NCBI RefSeq assembly: GCF_030163755.1
Contig: NZ_JASJOE010000026.1
Span: 1 to 48,399 of the forward strand
From: Roseicyclus amphidinii
GTDB lineage: Bacteria > Pseudomonadota > Alphaproteobacteria > Rhodobacterales > Rhodobacteraceae
DNA: 48,399 nt
Direction of reading: 5' to 3'
Shown here in pieces: positions 25,851 to 34,960 of this stretch. The notes beneath the pieces are model-generated. The model did not search any database and had not been told where the DNA came from. It saw only the letters and a list, made by a program, of their open reading frames with translations. Numbering within the stretch: position 1 is the stretch's first letter; each line of letters begins with the position of its first letter. The translations under genes and the position numbers were made by a program.

Positions 25851-26745
25851 CTGGGCGACCTATGTCGCCATCCTGATCTTCTGCGGCGCGGCCTGGGGCA
25901 TCACCCAGCCCTTCGCCAAGATCGCCGTCTCCGAGGGCTACCGCCATTTCGGCATCATCTTCTGGCAATTCGCCATCGGCGGAGCCGTGCTCGCCGCGCT
26001 GAACGCGGCCCGCGGCCGCCCCTTGCCCCGAGAACCGCGCCATGTCGCGTTTTACACGATCATCGCGCTGATCGGCACGCTCCTGCCCAATTCGGCCAGC
26101 TACACCGCCGCGATCCACCTGCCTTCGGGCATCCTGTCGATCGTGCTGTCGCTGATCCCGATGATCGCCTTTCCCATCGCGCTGGCTCTGGGGATGGACC
26201 GCTTCTCGATCCTGCGGCTGGTGGGGCTGCTGCTGGGGCTTTGCGCGATCCTGATGATCGTGCTGCCCGAGGCCAGCCTGCCCGACCGCGCGATGGTCTG
26301 GTGGATCCCCATGGCGCTGATCGCGCCGACCTTCTACGCGGTGGAGGGCAATTTCGTCGCCCGCTACGGAACCGAGGGGCTGGACGCGGTGCAGGTGCTG
26401 CTGGGGGCCTCGGTCGTCGGCGCGATCCTTGCCGCGCCGCTGGCGGTGATGACGGGGCAGTTCATCTCGCCGCTGCCGCCCTGGGGGGCACCCGATCTCG
26501 CCATTCTCGGCTCGTCGCTGGCGCATGTGATGGCCTACACGCTCTATGTCTGGCTGGTGACGCGGGCGGGCTCGGTCTTTGCGGCGCAGGTCTCGTATCT
26601 CGTGACGGGCTTCGGCATTCTCTGGGCCAAGCTGATCCTCGGCGAAAGCTATTCCCCCTGGGTCTGGGGCGCGCTGATGCTGATGCTGGCGGGCCTTGCG
26701 CTGGTGCAGCCGCGCAAACCGGCCGAGCCGCAACCGGTGGCGTGA
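25840..26745 (+). CDS. EamA/DMT-family transporter
   Basis: A 301-residue membrane protein with about ten helices in two EamA repeats. It opens MRRDWATYVAILIFCGAAWG and the first repeat ends near residue 140, the second begins at about WWIPMALIAPTFYAVEGNF. The start at 25840 overlaps the end of the YmdB-type gene by 11 bp; the frame remains open upstream only as a shadow of that gene. It is likely an exporter of metabolites or amino acids; no substrate can be assigned. Downstream lies the array of three palindromes. Confidence 0.87.
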   Translation: MRRDWATYVAILIFCGAAWGITQPFAKIAVSEGYRHFGIIFWQFAIGGAVLAALNAARGRPLPREPRHVAFYTIIALIGTLLPNSASYTAAIHLPSGILSIVLSLIPMIAFPIALALGMDRFSILRLVGLLLGLCAILMIVLPEASLPDRAMVWWIPMALIAPTFYAVEGNFVARYGTEGLDAVQVLLGASVVGAILAAPLAVMTGQFISPLPPWGAPDLAILGSSLAHVMAYTLYVWLVTRAGSVFAAQVSYLVTGFGILWAKLILGESYSPWVWGALMLMLAGLALVQPRKPAEPQPVA

Positions 26746-26846
26746 CCGTCGGACCGGTGGTGTCGAAGCCTTCGGCTCCGACCCGGCGGCGCAGCGCGTC
26801 GGGCCCCGTTGGGGCCGCTCCTTGCTGCGCTGGGGCCGGTGGCCTA

Positions 26847-26932
26847 GAATTTTCGTACGAAAATTCACGCTTGGAACCAGAATTTTCGTATGAAAATTCA
26901 TAAGCGTAATGCGAATTTTCGTACGAAAATTC
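26847..26932. repeat. array of three palindromes at 33-bp spacing
   Basis: GAATTTTCGTACGAAAATTC occurs at 26847-26866 and 26913-26932; a copy with one central change (CGTATG) is at 26880-26899. Starts are exactly 33 bp apart, about three helical turns. The two 13-bp spacers, ACGCTTGGAACCA and ATAAGCGTAATGC, are unrelated. The array sits between the convergent ends of the EamA and ydcH genes. A separate hairpin, GTCGAAGCC / GGCTCCGAC, lies at 26763-26783. Confidence 0.95.
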
Positions 26933-26994
26933 ACGCCCGACGCGGTCCCGCCAGGCAGCGCGGGCCCGGGCGACGCCCGGACCCGCCGCGGGCC

Positions 26995-27234
26995 TCAGGC
27001 CTCGGCCAGCATCCCCGCGATCTCGTCCTTCAGCGCCATGCGCTCCTTGCGCATCTTCGTCTCGGTGAAGTCATCGACCGGTTCCACCCCGGTCTCGGCG
27101 CGATGCACCGCGCGGTTCACCTCGTGATAGGCGTCCATCAACTTGGCGAAATGCGGGTTCGACACCTTCAATGCGTGGATCTTGTCCACCTCCTGCGGAA
27201 ATTCCGCGGCCAGCTCATGCGGTGTATGTGACAT
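26995..27234 (-). CDS. YdcH/DUF465 family small helical protein
   Basis: A 79-residue protein made almost wholly of two helices, the DUF465 pattern: HALKVSNPHFAKLMDAYHEVNRAVHRAETG followed by KMRKERMALKDEIAGMLAEA. The motif NPHFAKLMDAYHEVNR is the best-conserved part of the family. Charged heptads suggest a coiled coil, and members are usually small cytoplasmic proteins of unknown role. Genes of this type are common singletons in alphaproteobacteria. Confidence 0.9.
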   Translation of the reverse strand: MSHTPHELAAEFPQEVDKIHALKVSNPHFAKLMDAYHEVNRAVHRAETGVEPVDDFTETKMRKERMALKDEIAGMLAEA

Positions 27235-27348
27235 GGGTGTCTCCTTCCTCGCTCCTGTCGGTCGAGATCGAGACTAGGATGCCGCGCCCCCCGCGGGCCT
27301 TGAGCCAGATCAATCGCGGCGCGCTTTGCGCAGGGATCGGTCAGCGGA

Positions 27349-28041
27349 TCATTCCGCCGCCTGCCGCCGTGCCCCGCGCCACGCGGCGGTGAGGGCCTCG
27401 GGGCTGAGCACATGGGCCAGCGGGGCGGTGTCGAAATCCTCGGGCTCGACCTCGCCGAGGCGGCCGGGGAAGGCCAGCACCGGAAGCCCCGCGCGCCGGG
27501 CCGCCTCGAGGGCGGCGACCGTGTCGACCACCGCGACCGCGCGCCCCGGCCCGATGCCGAGCTCGGTCACCGCGGCCACCATCGCCTCGGGATGCGGGGC
27601 GAGGCGCTCGACGTCGTCGCGCAGGATCGCCACGTCGAAGGAGGTGCCGCCGCGTTCGCGCGCCGTCGCCTTAAGCAGCGCCCGCACGGGTTCGGGTTCG
27701 GATCGGCTGACCATCGCCAGTTTCACGCCGCCGCGGGCGGCCCAGTTCATCACCCGCGCCACGCCCGGCCGCAGCGGAACGCCTCCGGCCAGCATCGTGG
27801 CGAACTGCTTCTGGTGGGTGCGGTCCAGTGCTTCGGCATCCACCACCATGTCCATATGCGCGGCATAGCGCGCCGCTAGCTGTCTGTCGCCGCCGGGGCG
27901 CATCAGCTCGGCATAGGTGTCCCAGGACCAGTCCCAGCCGATGCCATGGGCGCGAAAGGCCGCATTCCACGCCGCGCGGTCCAGCTCGGCCACCTCGGCC
28001 AATGTGCCGATCCCGCCAAAGATCAAAGCTTCCAGTGTCAT
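27349..28041 (-). CDS. HAD-like protein with degenerate catalytic motif I
   Basis: A 230-residue protein with the beta-phosphoglucomutase/CbbY-type HAD fold: cap domain near residues 15-80 (AELDRAAWNAAFRAHGIGWDW), PGVARVMNWAARGGVKLAMVSRSEPEPV near motif II, and AVAVVDTVAALEAARRAGLPVLAFPG at motif IV. Motif I, normally FDxDGTL, reads F8-G9-G10-I11-G12-T13-L14, so both catalytic aspartates are missing. The usual lysine of motif III is also not evident (ERLAPHPEAM). The fold is clear but phosphatase activity is unlikely; a binding or regulatory role is an inference. The start at 28041 is the first in-frame ATG fitting motif I position. Confidence 0.85.
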   Translation of the reverse strand: MTLEALIFGGIGTLAEVAELDRAAWNAAFRAHGIGWDWSWDTYAELMRPGGDRQLAARYAAHMDMVVDAEALDRTHQKQFATMLAGGVPLRPGVARVMNWAARGGVKLAMVSRSEPEPVRALLKATARERGGTSFDVAILRDDVERLAPHPEAMVAAVTELGIGPGRAVAVVDTVAALEAARRAGLPVLAFPGRLGEVEPEDFDTAPLAHVLSPEALTAAWRGARRQAAE

Positions 28042-28193
28042 CGCAACCCCTCCGCCCCCCGATGGGAGCAGGCCGGAGTGCAACGAACAACCGCGCCACG
28101 CCGGATGCTGCGATGCGGCGCAACGCTTTGGCCCCGGCCTGTGCGGCGCGGTGCATCCCTGCACAATTCTCAGGCGAAACGAAAAGGGTTAAT

Positions 28194-29144
28194 TCAAGCG
28201 CCGGGCGCATCCGGCGGTGGCGTGACGGCGCGCTTGCGCCGCGCCTCGCGCCAGGTCACCAGCGTGATCGCGGCGATGATCATCGCGCCACCGGCCATGA
28301 CGAAGCCGTCGGCCGGTTCGCCGAAGATCACCACGCCCAGCAGAGTGGCCCACACGAGCTGCAGGAAGGTGACGGGCTGGGTCACCGTCAGCGGTGCCGC
28401 GGCGAAGGCGAGTGTCATCGTGTAGTGCCCCGCGGTGGCGAAGGCCGCGGTCAGCGCCAGCCAGCCCAGTTCGGACCAGCCGATCGGCACCCAGACCGCC
28501 CAGGCGACAGGCGCAAGGATCACAGGCACCACGACCGACAGCATGAAGACCACGACCTGCGGCCTTGCGCGGCCCGAGAGCACCTTGGCCATGAAATAGC
28601 TGCCCGCCATGAAGACCGCGGTGAAGAGCATCGCAAGATGGCCGATGTCGACCTCGCGGAAGCCGGGCCGCACGATCACCAGCGTGCCGAGGAAGGCCAC
28701 GCCCACAGCCCCGATCCGCCACGGTCCGAGGCGTTCCTTCAGAAGAACGACGGCCAGCAGCATGACGTAGATCGGGTTGAGGTAGTTCAGCGCGGTGACA
28801 TCCGCGATGGGGATGCGGGCCATCGCGTAGAACCACAGGATCACCGCGACCGCGTGACAGACCCCGCGCAACCCGAACAGGCCCCATGTCCGCGCATCGA
28901 GCGCGGCGGCGCGCACCGCGGGCCACATCGGGATCAGGAACACCAGCCCCAGCGCATAGCGCAGGAAGGCCGATTGCGCGGCGGGCACCCCGGTGCCGAC
29001 CATCTTCACGCTTGCGGTGACCGCGACGAAGCACAGGCCCGTGACGATCATCCAGACAACGCCCGCGACGGGCCGCGCCGCTGGATCGGCGGTCGGCGCT
29101 GCGGCGGGTCTCATGTCGGGGCTCGTGTCGGGGGCGGGGGCCAT
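28194..29144 (-). CDS. EamA/DMT-family transporter
   Basis: A 316-residue membrane protein with ten helices in two EamA repeats, for example VVWMIVTGLCFVAVTASVKM and LNYLNPIYVMLLAVVLLKER in the first and FATAGHYTMTLAFAAAPLTV in the second. This resembles the RhaT/YdcZ-like S-adenosylmethionine- or drug-exporter group of Rhodobacteraceae, but the substrate is unknown. The N-terminus is uncertain: ATG 29144 gives an extra 25-residue Pro/Ala leader, while ATG 29114 would give MRPAAAP. The stop at 28194 is 152 bp upstream of the HAD-like start. Confidence 0.86.
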   Translation of the reverse strand: MAPAPDTSPDMRPAAAPTADPAARPVAGVVWMIVTGLCFVAVTASVKMVGTGVPAAQSAFLRYALGLVFLIPMWPAVRAAALDARTWGLFGLRGVCHAVAVILWFYAMARIPIADVTALNYLNPIYVMLLAVVLLKERLGPWRIGAVGVAFLGTLVIVRPGFREVDIGHLAMLFTAVFMAGSYFMAKVLSGRARPQVVVFMLSVVVPVILAPVAWAVWVPIGWSELGWLALTAAFATAGHYTMTLAFAAAPLTVTQPVTFLQLVWATLLGVVIFGEPADGFVMAGGAMIIAAITLVTWREARRKRAVTPPPDAPGA

Positions 29145-29185
29145 GCGCAAGGCATGGCGCAGCGTGGCGGGACTGTCCAGCGGCC

Positions 29186-29791
29186 TCAGCCGCCGAGTGC
29201 CAGCTTCCCGGCCAGCGCCAGCATCGTCAGCCCGACGACACCATCCAGCACCCGCCAGGCCGCGGGCCGCGCGAAGAGCGGGGCCAGCGCCCGCGCGCCG
29301 TAGCCCAGCAGCACGAAGAACAGGACCGAGGCCGACAGCGCCCCCGCCCCGAACAGCCAGCGCCCCGGCCCGTAGGTCGTCGCCACCGCGCCGATCAGGC
29401 CGACCGTGTCGAGGTAGACATGCGGATTGGCCCAGGTCAGCGCGAGCGTCGTGGCGATGGCGGCGCGCAGGCCCTGCTCGGCGGGCCCGCCCGCCTCCAG
29501 CGCCTCGGTCGCGGCCCATGCCGCCCAGAGGCTTTTCGCGCCATAGCCCAGAAGGAACGCCACCCCCGCCCAACGCATCGCCCCGATCGCCCAGGGCGCG
29601 GCCTCGGCCAGCGCGCCGAACCCGGCGACGCCCGCGAAGATCAGCAGGCCCTCGGAGAGGCAGCACACCGCGACCACCGCGCCCACATGCGCCCGCCGCA
29701 GCCCCTGCCGCAGGACGAAGGCATTCTGCGCCCCGATGGCGAGGATCAGGCTGAACGACAGGGCGAAGCCCGCGGCGAAAGCGGCGCTCAT
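29186..29791 (-). CDS. LysE/ArgO-type amino-acid exporter
   Basis: A 201-residue inner-membrane protein with about six helices. The N-terminal LILAIGAQNAFVLRQGL (residues 15-31) is the signature of the LysE/ArgO branch, and TWANPHVYLDTVGLIG near residue 118 matches the second conserved segment. ArgO exports arginine and LysE lysine and arginine; the actual substrate here is not shown. It stands 43 bp after the nlpD stop on the same strand and may be read with it. No LysR-type regulator is adjacent. Confidence 0.9.
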   Translation of the reverse strand: MSAAFAAGFALSFSLILAIGAQNAFVLRQGLRRAHVGAVVAVCCLSEGLLIFAGVAGFGALAEAAPWAIGAMRWAGVAFLLGYGAKSLWAAWAATEALEAGGPAEQGLRAAIATTLALTWANPHVYLDTVGLIGAVATTYGPGRWLFGAGALSASVLFFVLLGYGARALAPLFARPAAWRVLDGVVGLTMLALAGKLALGG

Positions 29792-29834
29792 GCGGTGCCC
29801 GGTCGGGTGGCGTCACGCCGGGGGGCGGGCTGCA

Positions 29835-31010
29835 TCAGGGCAGGTAGCGCGTGGGGTTCACCGCCTCGAAGCCGCGCCGGACCTCGAAATGCAGGAAGGA
29901 CGGGTCGCCCGGACCCACCTCGGCGAGGGTCTGGCCCTGGCTCACGCGGTCCCCGCGCGAGACGGCGATGTTGCGGATATTGGCATAGACCGTCAGCAAG
30001 CCGTCGGGGTGGCGCACGACAAGGATCGGGATCTGGTCGGTGTCCTGCGTGATCGCCGCGACCTCGCCATCGGCGGCGGCGCGCACCGCCGTGCCGGTGG
30101 CGGCCGCGATGTCGATGCCCTCGTTGCCGCTGCCATAGGGGCGGATGATGTTGCCCTGCACCGGATAGGCGAAGCGCGCGCTGCTGGCGGCGGGGGCCGG
30201 GGTCTCGGCTGCGGGCGCGGGCGCGGGAGCAGGGGAAGGGGCAGGGGCGGGAGCAGGGGCCTGCGTGCCCTGCGGCGGCAGGGCCGCGGTTTCGATGCGA
30301 TCGGGCAGCGGCGCCGCCGCCGAGGGCGGCAGGGGCGCGACGCTGGTGCCCGGCGCGGTGCCGCCCGTCGCCTCGGCCTCTTCGATGATGATCGGGATGA
30401 TCAGGTATTGCCCCTCGCGCACGGCAAGATCGGGGCCGAGCCCGTTCCACTCGGCCAGCGCCCGCACCGACACGCCGTAGAGCCGCGAGATGGAATAGGC
30501 GGTCTCGCCGCGGCTGACGCGGTGGCGCACGGGCTCCTGCCCCGGTTGCAGGGCGGGGCCGGTGGTGCCTGTGCCTGCGCCGGTCCCGCTGGCGGGCGTC
30601 TGCCGGGCCTCTGCCGCGTCGATGGCCCCCGAGGCGATGGCGGCGATATCGGTTCCCGCGCCGCGGGCCGTGCCCCCCGCGGGCGTCACCCGCCGCGGCA
30701 GCGCGAGGATTTCGCCGGGGCGCAAGGGTTCGGCCGGATCGCGGCCGTTGAACCGCGCCAGCTCGGCCGGTTCCGCGCCCACGCGGGTGGCGACATCGGC
30801 CACGGTGTCGCCACGGCGGGCGACGGCCATCTGGTAGCTCTCGTAGGTGATCAGCCCGTTGGCGTCGGGCTCGGGGCGGGGCGCGGCCTCACCGGCGCCG
30901 CGTGTCGAGATGCGGTCGGGGCGCATGTCGAACTCGAAGTCCGACGCCACGCAGCCGGCAAGGGCCGAAAGGCAAAGGCCAAGGGCCAGGAGCTTGGGCG
31001 CAGGCATCAT
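29835..31010 (-). CDS. nlpD: NlpD/EnvC-like LysM-LytM lipoprotein
   Basis: A 391-residue lipoprotein: signal peptide with lipobox LAGC (Cys20), two LysM-type peptidoglycan-binding motifs (residues about 60-105 and 160-205), a Pro/Ala-rich linker near 245-275 and a C-terminal LytM/M23 domain. The peptidase metal ligands are lost: the HxxxD site reads GNEGIDIAA and the HxH site reads FLHFEVR. Such degenerate LytM factors activate cell-wall amidases during division instead of cutting the wall. ATG 31010 is chosen because it puts the lipobox at the right distance. It follows surE and pcm, the classic order. Confidence 0.92.
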   Translation of the reverse strand: MMPAPKLLALGLCLSALAGCVASDFEFDMRPDRISTRGAGEAAPRPEPDANGLITYESYQMAVARRGDTVADVATRVGAEPAELARFNGRDPAEPLRPGEILALPRRVTPAGGTARGAGTDIAAIASGAIDAAEARQTPASGTGAGTGTTGPALQPGQEPVRHRVSRGETAYSISRLYGVSVRALAEWNGLGPDLAVREGQYLIIPIIIEEAEATGGTAPGTSVAPLPPSAAAPLPDRIETAALPPQGTQAPAPAPAPSPAPAPAPAAETPAPAASSARFAYPVQGNIIRPYGSGNEGIDIAAATGTAVRAAADGEVAAITQDTDQIPILVVRHPDGLLTVYANIRNIAVSRGDRVSQGQTLAEVGPGDPSFLHFEVRRGFEAVNPTRYLP

Positions 31011-31181
31011 CGCTCGTATCTTCCTCAACTGCTCCGGCAGGTGGTGCCGGTCCCGCATCTGTCATCGCCCCTTGTGCCGGGCTCCGGGTGATCCGGGATG
31101 TTCTACATCGAAACCGCCCAGCGGATAAAGCCCTGCGGCGGGGTTTCGCCACCCCGGACCCGACCGGCCCGGCGGGGCCGA

Positions 31182-31835
31182 TCAGTCGCGCGGCAGCCCG
31201 TCGACCAGCGGCACGAAGCGCACCGGCAGCAACTCGTCATACTCGAAGCCCGAGCCATCGGCGCGGCGCGTCACCTTGATCAGGCTTTGCACCTGGTCCG
31301 ACTGCCCCACCGGCACCACCATCACACCGCCCGGCTTGAGTTGTCGCAACAGCGGCCCCGGCGGATCCTCGGCCGCCGCCGTGACGAGAATCCGGTCGAA
31401 GGGCCCCTGTTCGGGCAGGCCGAAACTGCCGTCGCCGGTCAGCACGGTGATGTTGGTCAGCCCCAGCCGGGTGAAGCGCACCTCGGCCTCGCGGGTGAGA
31501 GTCCGGTGCCGGTCGATGGTGTAGACCCGCCGCGCCAGCTGGCCCAGGATCGCGGCCTGGTAGCCCGAGCCGGTCCCGATCTCGAGCACCGTGTCGCGCG
31601 GCTGCACGGCCAGGGCCTGTGTCATCAGCCCCACGACCGAGGGCTGGCTGATCGTCTGCCCCGAGGCGATGGGCAGCGGCATGTCCTCGTAGGCGCGCGC
31701 CTCGAAATGGCCCTTCACGAAGTCGCCGCGGTCGATCCGTTCCATCGCCTCGAGCACCCGCAGGTCCGTGACCCCCTTCGAGCGCAGCTGGAAGAGGAAC
31801 TGCATCTTGCGGGTGGCCTCGTCCTCGGGGGTCAT
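31182..31835 (-). CDS. pcm: protein-L-isoaspartate O-methyltransferase
   Basis: A 217-residue SAM-dependent repair enzyme that methylates isoaspartyl residues in damaged proteins. Seen are the [18 protein letters not shown] substrate motif (about residues 51-68), the SAM loop [15 protein letters not shown] (about 81-95) and the [21 protein letters not shown] region near 150-170. Its start overlaps the surE stop by four bases, so translation is coupled. Length is normal. Usual partner order surE-pcm-nlpD is kept. Confidence 0.95.
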   Translation of the reverse strand: MTPEDEATRKMQFLFQLRSKGVTDLRVLEAMERIDRGDFVKGHFEARAYEDMPLPIASGQTISQPSVVGLMTQALAVQPRDTVLEIGTGSGYQAAILGQLARRVYTIDRHRTLTREAEVRFTRLGLTNITVLTGDGSFGLPEQGPFDRILVTAAAEDPPGPLLRQLKPGGVMVVPVGQSDQVQSLIKVTRRADGSGFEYDELLPVRFVPLVDGLPRD

Positions 31836-32617
31836 TCGATGGCGGTCCTCAGGGCCTCCAGCCGGTCATGCGCGGTCAGGTCGGCGCGCATCGGCGTGAC
31901 CGAGATATAGCCCTCGAGGTTCGCGTGGGCATCGCTGCCCGGCTCGGTCGCCACGTCCTGCCGCCCGCCGCGGATCCACAGGAAGCGCCGCCCGTTGGGG
32001 GCGGTCTGCGGCTCGACCCCGAATTTCGTCTCGCGCCGGAACCCCTGCGCGGTGACGCGCGTGCCCTTCACGCCTGCGGCGGGGACGGGCGGGAAATTGA
32101 CGTTGTAGAAGACGCGGTAATCGGTCTGGTCCCAATGTCCGTTGTCCAGAAGCTTGCGGATCAGACCCGCGCCATGCTCGGCGGCGGCCTCGAAGCTGTT
32201 CTCCAGCGTCAGGTTGCCCGGCCCGTAATACTGCGACAGCGCAATGGCCGGCAGGCCCTGCAAAGCGGCCTCCATCGCGCCGCCGATGGTGCCGGAATAC
32301 AGCACGTTCTCGGCGGCATTGTTGCCGCGGTTCACCCCCGACAGGACAAGGTCGGGCGGGCTGTCGGCCAGCACGTCGTAAAGCCCCGCCAGCACGCAAT
32401 CGGCGGGCGAGCCTTCGGCGGCGAAGCGGCGGGGGCCAAGCTCGGCGATCATGGTGGGATGGACGTAGGAAATGCAGTGCCCGACGCCCGACTGCTCGAA
32501 GGCGGGGGCGACCGTCCAGACCTCACCCTCCGGGCCCGCGATCTCGGCGGCGATGGCCTCGAGCACCTTGAGGCCCGGGGCGTTGATGCCGTCGTCGTTG
32601 GTCAGAAGGATGCGCAT
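31832..32617 (-). CDS. surE: 5'-nucleotidase SurE
   Basis: A 261-residue phosphatase acting on nucleoside monophosphates and other phosphoesters. The N-terminal [15 protein letters not shown] (residues 2-16) contains the metal-binding Asp8-Asp9 pair and Asn, [19 protein letters not shown] near residues 92-110 holds another Asn and the loop for phosphate, and GGAMEA follows. Length and motifs are typical. First gene of the surE-pcm-nlpD string; 72 bp separate it from the TspO-like gene upstream. Confidence 0.95.
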   Translation of the reverse strand: MRILLTNDDGINAPGLKVLEAIAAEIAGPEGEVWTVAPAFEQSGVGHCISYVHPTMIAELGPRRFAAEGSPADCVLAGLYDVLADSPPDLVLSGVNRGNNAAENVLYSGTIGGAMEAALQGLPAIALSQYYGPGNLTLENSFEAAAEHGAGLIRKLLDNGHWDQTDYRVFYNVNFPPVPAAGVKGTRVTAQGFRRETKFGVEPQTAPNGRRFLWIRGGRQDVATEPGSDAHANLEGYISVTPMRADLTAHDRLEALRTAIE

Positions 32618-32689
32618 GGGATCTCCGGTCCGGTCAGGGTCCGGGCCGGTCTAGCGGCTGGGCCCCGGCGCGGCAATCCCCGCGGGCCG

Positions 32690-33424
32690 TCAGGCGCGGG
32701 CCTGCGTGACGGCGAGCCACAAGAGCACCGCCGCCCCAAGCCCCGCGGCGGCGGCGAAGACCGGCAGCGTCGCGGCATTGGCCACCACAACGCCGACCAG
32801 CGCCCAGCCCACGGCGATCGGGTAGGTCGGCACGCGCAGGTGCCGCGTCAGCGGCAGGGCGATGGCCAGCGCCAGCGCCAGCCCCGCCCAGCTGATGACC
32901 GGCGGGCTGGCCAGTCCGTAGCCCATCGCCACGGTCCCCAGCGCCACGCAGCTCGCCGCCGTCAGCCAGCCCGCGTAGAGGCCGACGGGCAGCGCGTTCC
33001 ACGCCCGGTCGCGCTTCGGCGCGCGGACCAGCGCCCAGAGCGCGCCGATCAGCATGAGCCAGATCAGCAGCGTTGCGATCACCGGGTCGCGCAGGGCGAT
33101 GGAGATCCAGGAGGCGCCGATGGCGATGCTGACGATCAGCCCCCAGCGGCCCGCGTCCCAATCCTGCGCGGTGTCGCGCCTGAACAGGCCATAGCCCGCG
33201 GACCCCAGGAGCCACAGGTAGATCACACCCCAGATCGAGAAGGCGTATCCCTCGGGCTGGATCGGCGGATCGTCAACGGGAACAGGCAGTTGCGCGGGAT
33301 CGAAGCCGGTGAAGGGCTGCGTGATCAGGGGCGTGACCACGAAGGCGACGGTGGCCACGACCAGCAGCACCGCCTTGAGCTTGGCGGTGTCCCTGGGGTC
33401 GTCGGGCTGTTCGAGATCAGTCAA
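32690..33424 (-). CDS. TspO/MBR-related multispanning membrane protein
   Basis: A 244-residue protein with about seven transmembrane helices. The segment [20 protein letters not shown] (residues about 52-71) is the Pro-aromatic-Trp motif shared with the tryptophan-rich TspO/MBR relatives. It is longer than true five-helix TspO. Its start overlaps the serS stop by eight bases, so it is probably co-transcribed with serS. In other alphaproteobacteria I remember surE following serS directly; the extra gene here appears to be an insertion. Ligand and role unknown. Confidence 0.75.
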   Translation of the reverse strand: MTDLEQPDDPRDTAKLKAVLLVVATVAFVVTPLITQPFTGFDPAQLPVPVDDPPIQPEGYAFSIWGVIYLWLLGSAGYGLFRRDTAQDWDAGRWGLIVSIAIGASWISIALRDPVIATLLIWLMLIGALWALVRAPKRDRAWNALPVGLYAGWLTAASCVALGTVAMGYGLASPPVISWAGLALALAIALPLTRHLRVPTYPIAVGWALVGVVVANAATLPVFAAAAGLGAAVLLWLAVTQARA

Positions 33425-34709
33425 GATGTCCCTCGGGCGTGATGCGCGTCTTGCCCCCCATGTAGGGATGCAGCACCTGCGGGAGAAGGACCGAGCCGTC
33501 TTCCTGCTGCCCGTTCTCCAAGACCGCGATCAGGCAGCGGCCCACGGCAAGGCCCGAGCCGTTCAGCGTGTGCAGGAACTCGGGCTTGCCGCCGCCGGCG
33601 GGGCGGAAACGGGCGTTCATCCGCCGCGCCTGGAAGTCGCCGCAGGTCGAGACCGAGCTGATCTCGCGGTAGGTGTCCTGCCCCGGCAGCCAGGCTTCGA
33701 TGTCATAGGTCCGCCGCGCGCCGAAGCCCATGTCGCCGGTGCAGAGAACGACGGTTCTGTAAGGAATTCCAAGGCGTTCAAGGATGCCCTCGGCGCAGCG
33801 CAACATGCGCTTCTGTTCGTCGTCCGAGTGGTCGGGATGGGTGATCGAGACCATCTCGACCTTCTCGAACTGGTGCTGTCTCAGCATGCCCGCGGTGTCG
33901 CGTCCGGCGCTGCCAGCTTCGCTGCGGAAGCACAGGGAATGGGCGGTGAAGCGGCGGGGAAGCTCGGCCTCGTCGAGGATCTCGCCTGCGACGATGTTGG
34001 TCAGCGTGACCTCGGAGGTGGGGATGAGCCACCAGCCGTTGGTCGTCTGGTAGCTGTCCTCGCCGAACTTGGGAAGCTGGCCGGTGCCGAACATGGTCTC
34101 ATCGCGGACGAGGACGGGGCCGTTCACCTCGGTCAGACCGTTCTCAAGTGTATGAATATCCAGCATGAATTGCGCCAGCGCCCGGTGCAGTCGGGCCACC
34201 GCGCCCTGCATCACGACGAAGCGCGACCCCGACAGTTTCGCCGCCGTCCCGAAATCGAGGTCGCGGGAAACGCCAGCGATGTCAAAGTGTTCCTTCGGCG
34301 TGAAGTCGAAGCTGCGGGGCGTGCCCCAGCGGTTGATCTCGACGTTGTCGGCCTCGTCCGCGCCGTCGGGGATGTCGGCGTGGGGCAGGTTCGGGATGCC
34401 CGCGAGCAGGTCGCGGAGGGCGGCGTCCTTCTCCTTGGCCTCGTCCTCGAGGCGGGCGATTTCTTCTTTCTTTTCAGAGACAAGGGCGCGCAGGCGCTCG
34501 AACTCGGCCTCGTCCCCGCGGGCCTTGGCGGCGCCCACGTCCTTGGAGGCGGCGTTGCGCTCGGCCAGCGCCGCCTCGGCCCGCGAGATGCAGGCGCGGC
34601 GGGCCTCGTCGAGGGCGAGGATGGCAGGCGACAGGGGGTCGAGCCCCCGGCGGGCAAGGGCTGCGTCGAAGGCGTCGGGGGTCTCGCGGATGGCGCGGAT
34701 GTCGTGCAT
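33417..34709 (-). CDS. serS: seryl-tRNA synthetase
   Basis: A 430-residue class II synthetase for serine (and selenocysteine precursor) tRNA. The N-terminal coiled-coil arm spans about residues 28-100. Motif 2 is [20 protein letters not shown], about residues 255-275; motif 3, GSGLAVGR, is near 378-385. The ATG at 34709 begins MHDIRAIRE, the standard N-terminus; the frame extends 43 codons upstream only into low-complexity DNA. It starts the minus-strand block serS, TspO-like, surE, pcm, nlpD. The leader contains an 11-bp phased triple repeat at 34795-34823. Confidence 0.96.
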   Translation of the reverse strand: MHDIRAIRETPDAFDAALARRGLDPLSPAILALDEARRACISRAEAALAERNAASKDVGAAKARGDEAEFERLRALVSEKKEEIARLEDEAKEKDAALRDLLAGIPNLPHADIPDGADEADNVEINRWGTPRSFDFTPKEHFDIAGVSRDLDFGTAAKLSGSRFVVMQGAVARLHRALAQFMLDIHTLENGLTEVNGPVLVRDETMFGTGQLPKFGEDSYQTTNGWWLIPTSEVTLTNIVAGEILDEAELPRRFTAHSLCFRSEAGSAGRDTAGMLRQHQFEKVEMVSITHPDHSDDEQKRMLRCAEGILERLGIPYRTVVLCTGDMGFGARRTYDIEAWLPGQDTYREISSVSTCGDFQARRMNARFRPAGGGKPEFLHTLNGSGLAVGRCLIAVLENGQQEDGSVLLPQVLHPYMGGKTRITPEGHLD

Positions 34710-34794
34710 CGGGGGCCTCGTCTGGCTGTCTCGGGCCGGGGTATGCCAGAGGGCGGCGCAGGGGGGAAGGGGCGGGTTGCGCCGCGTCACACCC

Positions 34795-34823
34795 CGTGCA
34801 CAGGGCGTGCACACCGCGTGCAT
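34795..34823. promoter_or_regulatory. three 11-bp-phased CGTGCAC repeats upstream of serS
   Basis: CGTGCAC at 34795-34801 and 34806-34812 and CGTGCAT at 34817-34823 start exactly 11 bp apart on the same strand. They lie 86-114 bp before the serS ATG, in a possible promoter position. The arrangement resembles direct-repeat operators of response regulators or an iteron-like site. Confidence 0.7.
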
Positions 34824-34894
34824 ACGCGATTGGCGCACGGTTTGGGGTGGGGAGTGGGTTTTGTGTGCGGTGGGGTTGGGGGTGTGGGGCCGGT

Positions 34895-34945
34895 GTAGGC
34901 CGGGCTTCAGCCCGGTATTGGGTGCCGGGCTGAAGCCCGACCTAC
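34895..34945. repeat. REP-like hairpin, left of the pentapeptide gene
   Basis: An inverted repeat: GTAGGCCGGGCTTCAGCCCG (34895-34914) and CGGGCTGAAGCCCGACCTAC (34926-34945) around a short loop. The arms themselves contain small palindromes (GGGCTTCAGCCC type). The same element, slightly more perfect, is at 36492-36542. It lies just beyond the 3' end of the pentapeptide gene. Confidence 0.9.
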
Positions 34946-34960
34946 GGCGGTGGAGTGACG

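Noticed and set aside
26847-26932. Short CRISPR-like array (20-bp repeats, 13-bp spacers)
   Set aside because: Spacers are far too short, only three repeats exist, repeats are full palindromes that also occur singly elsewhere, and no cas genes are present.
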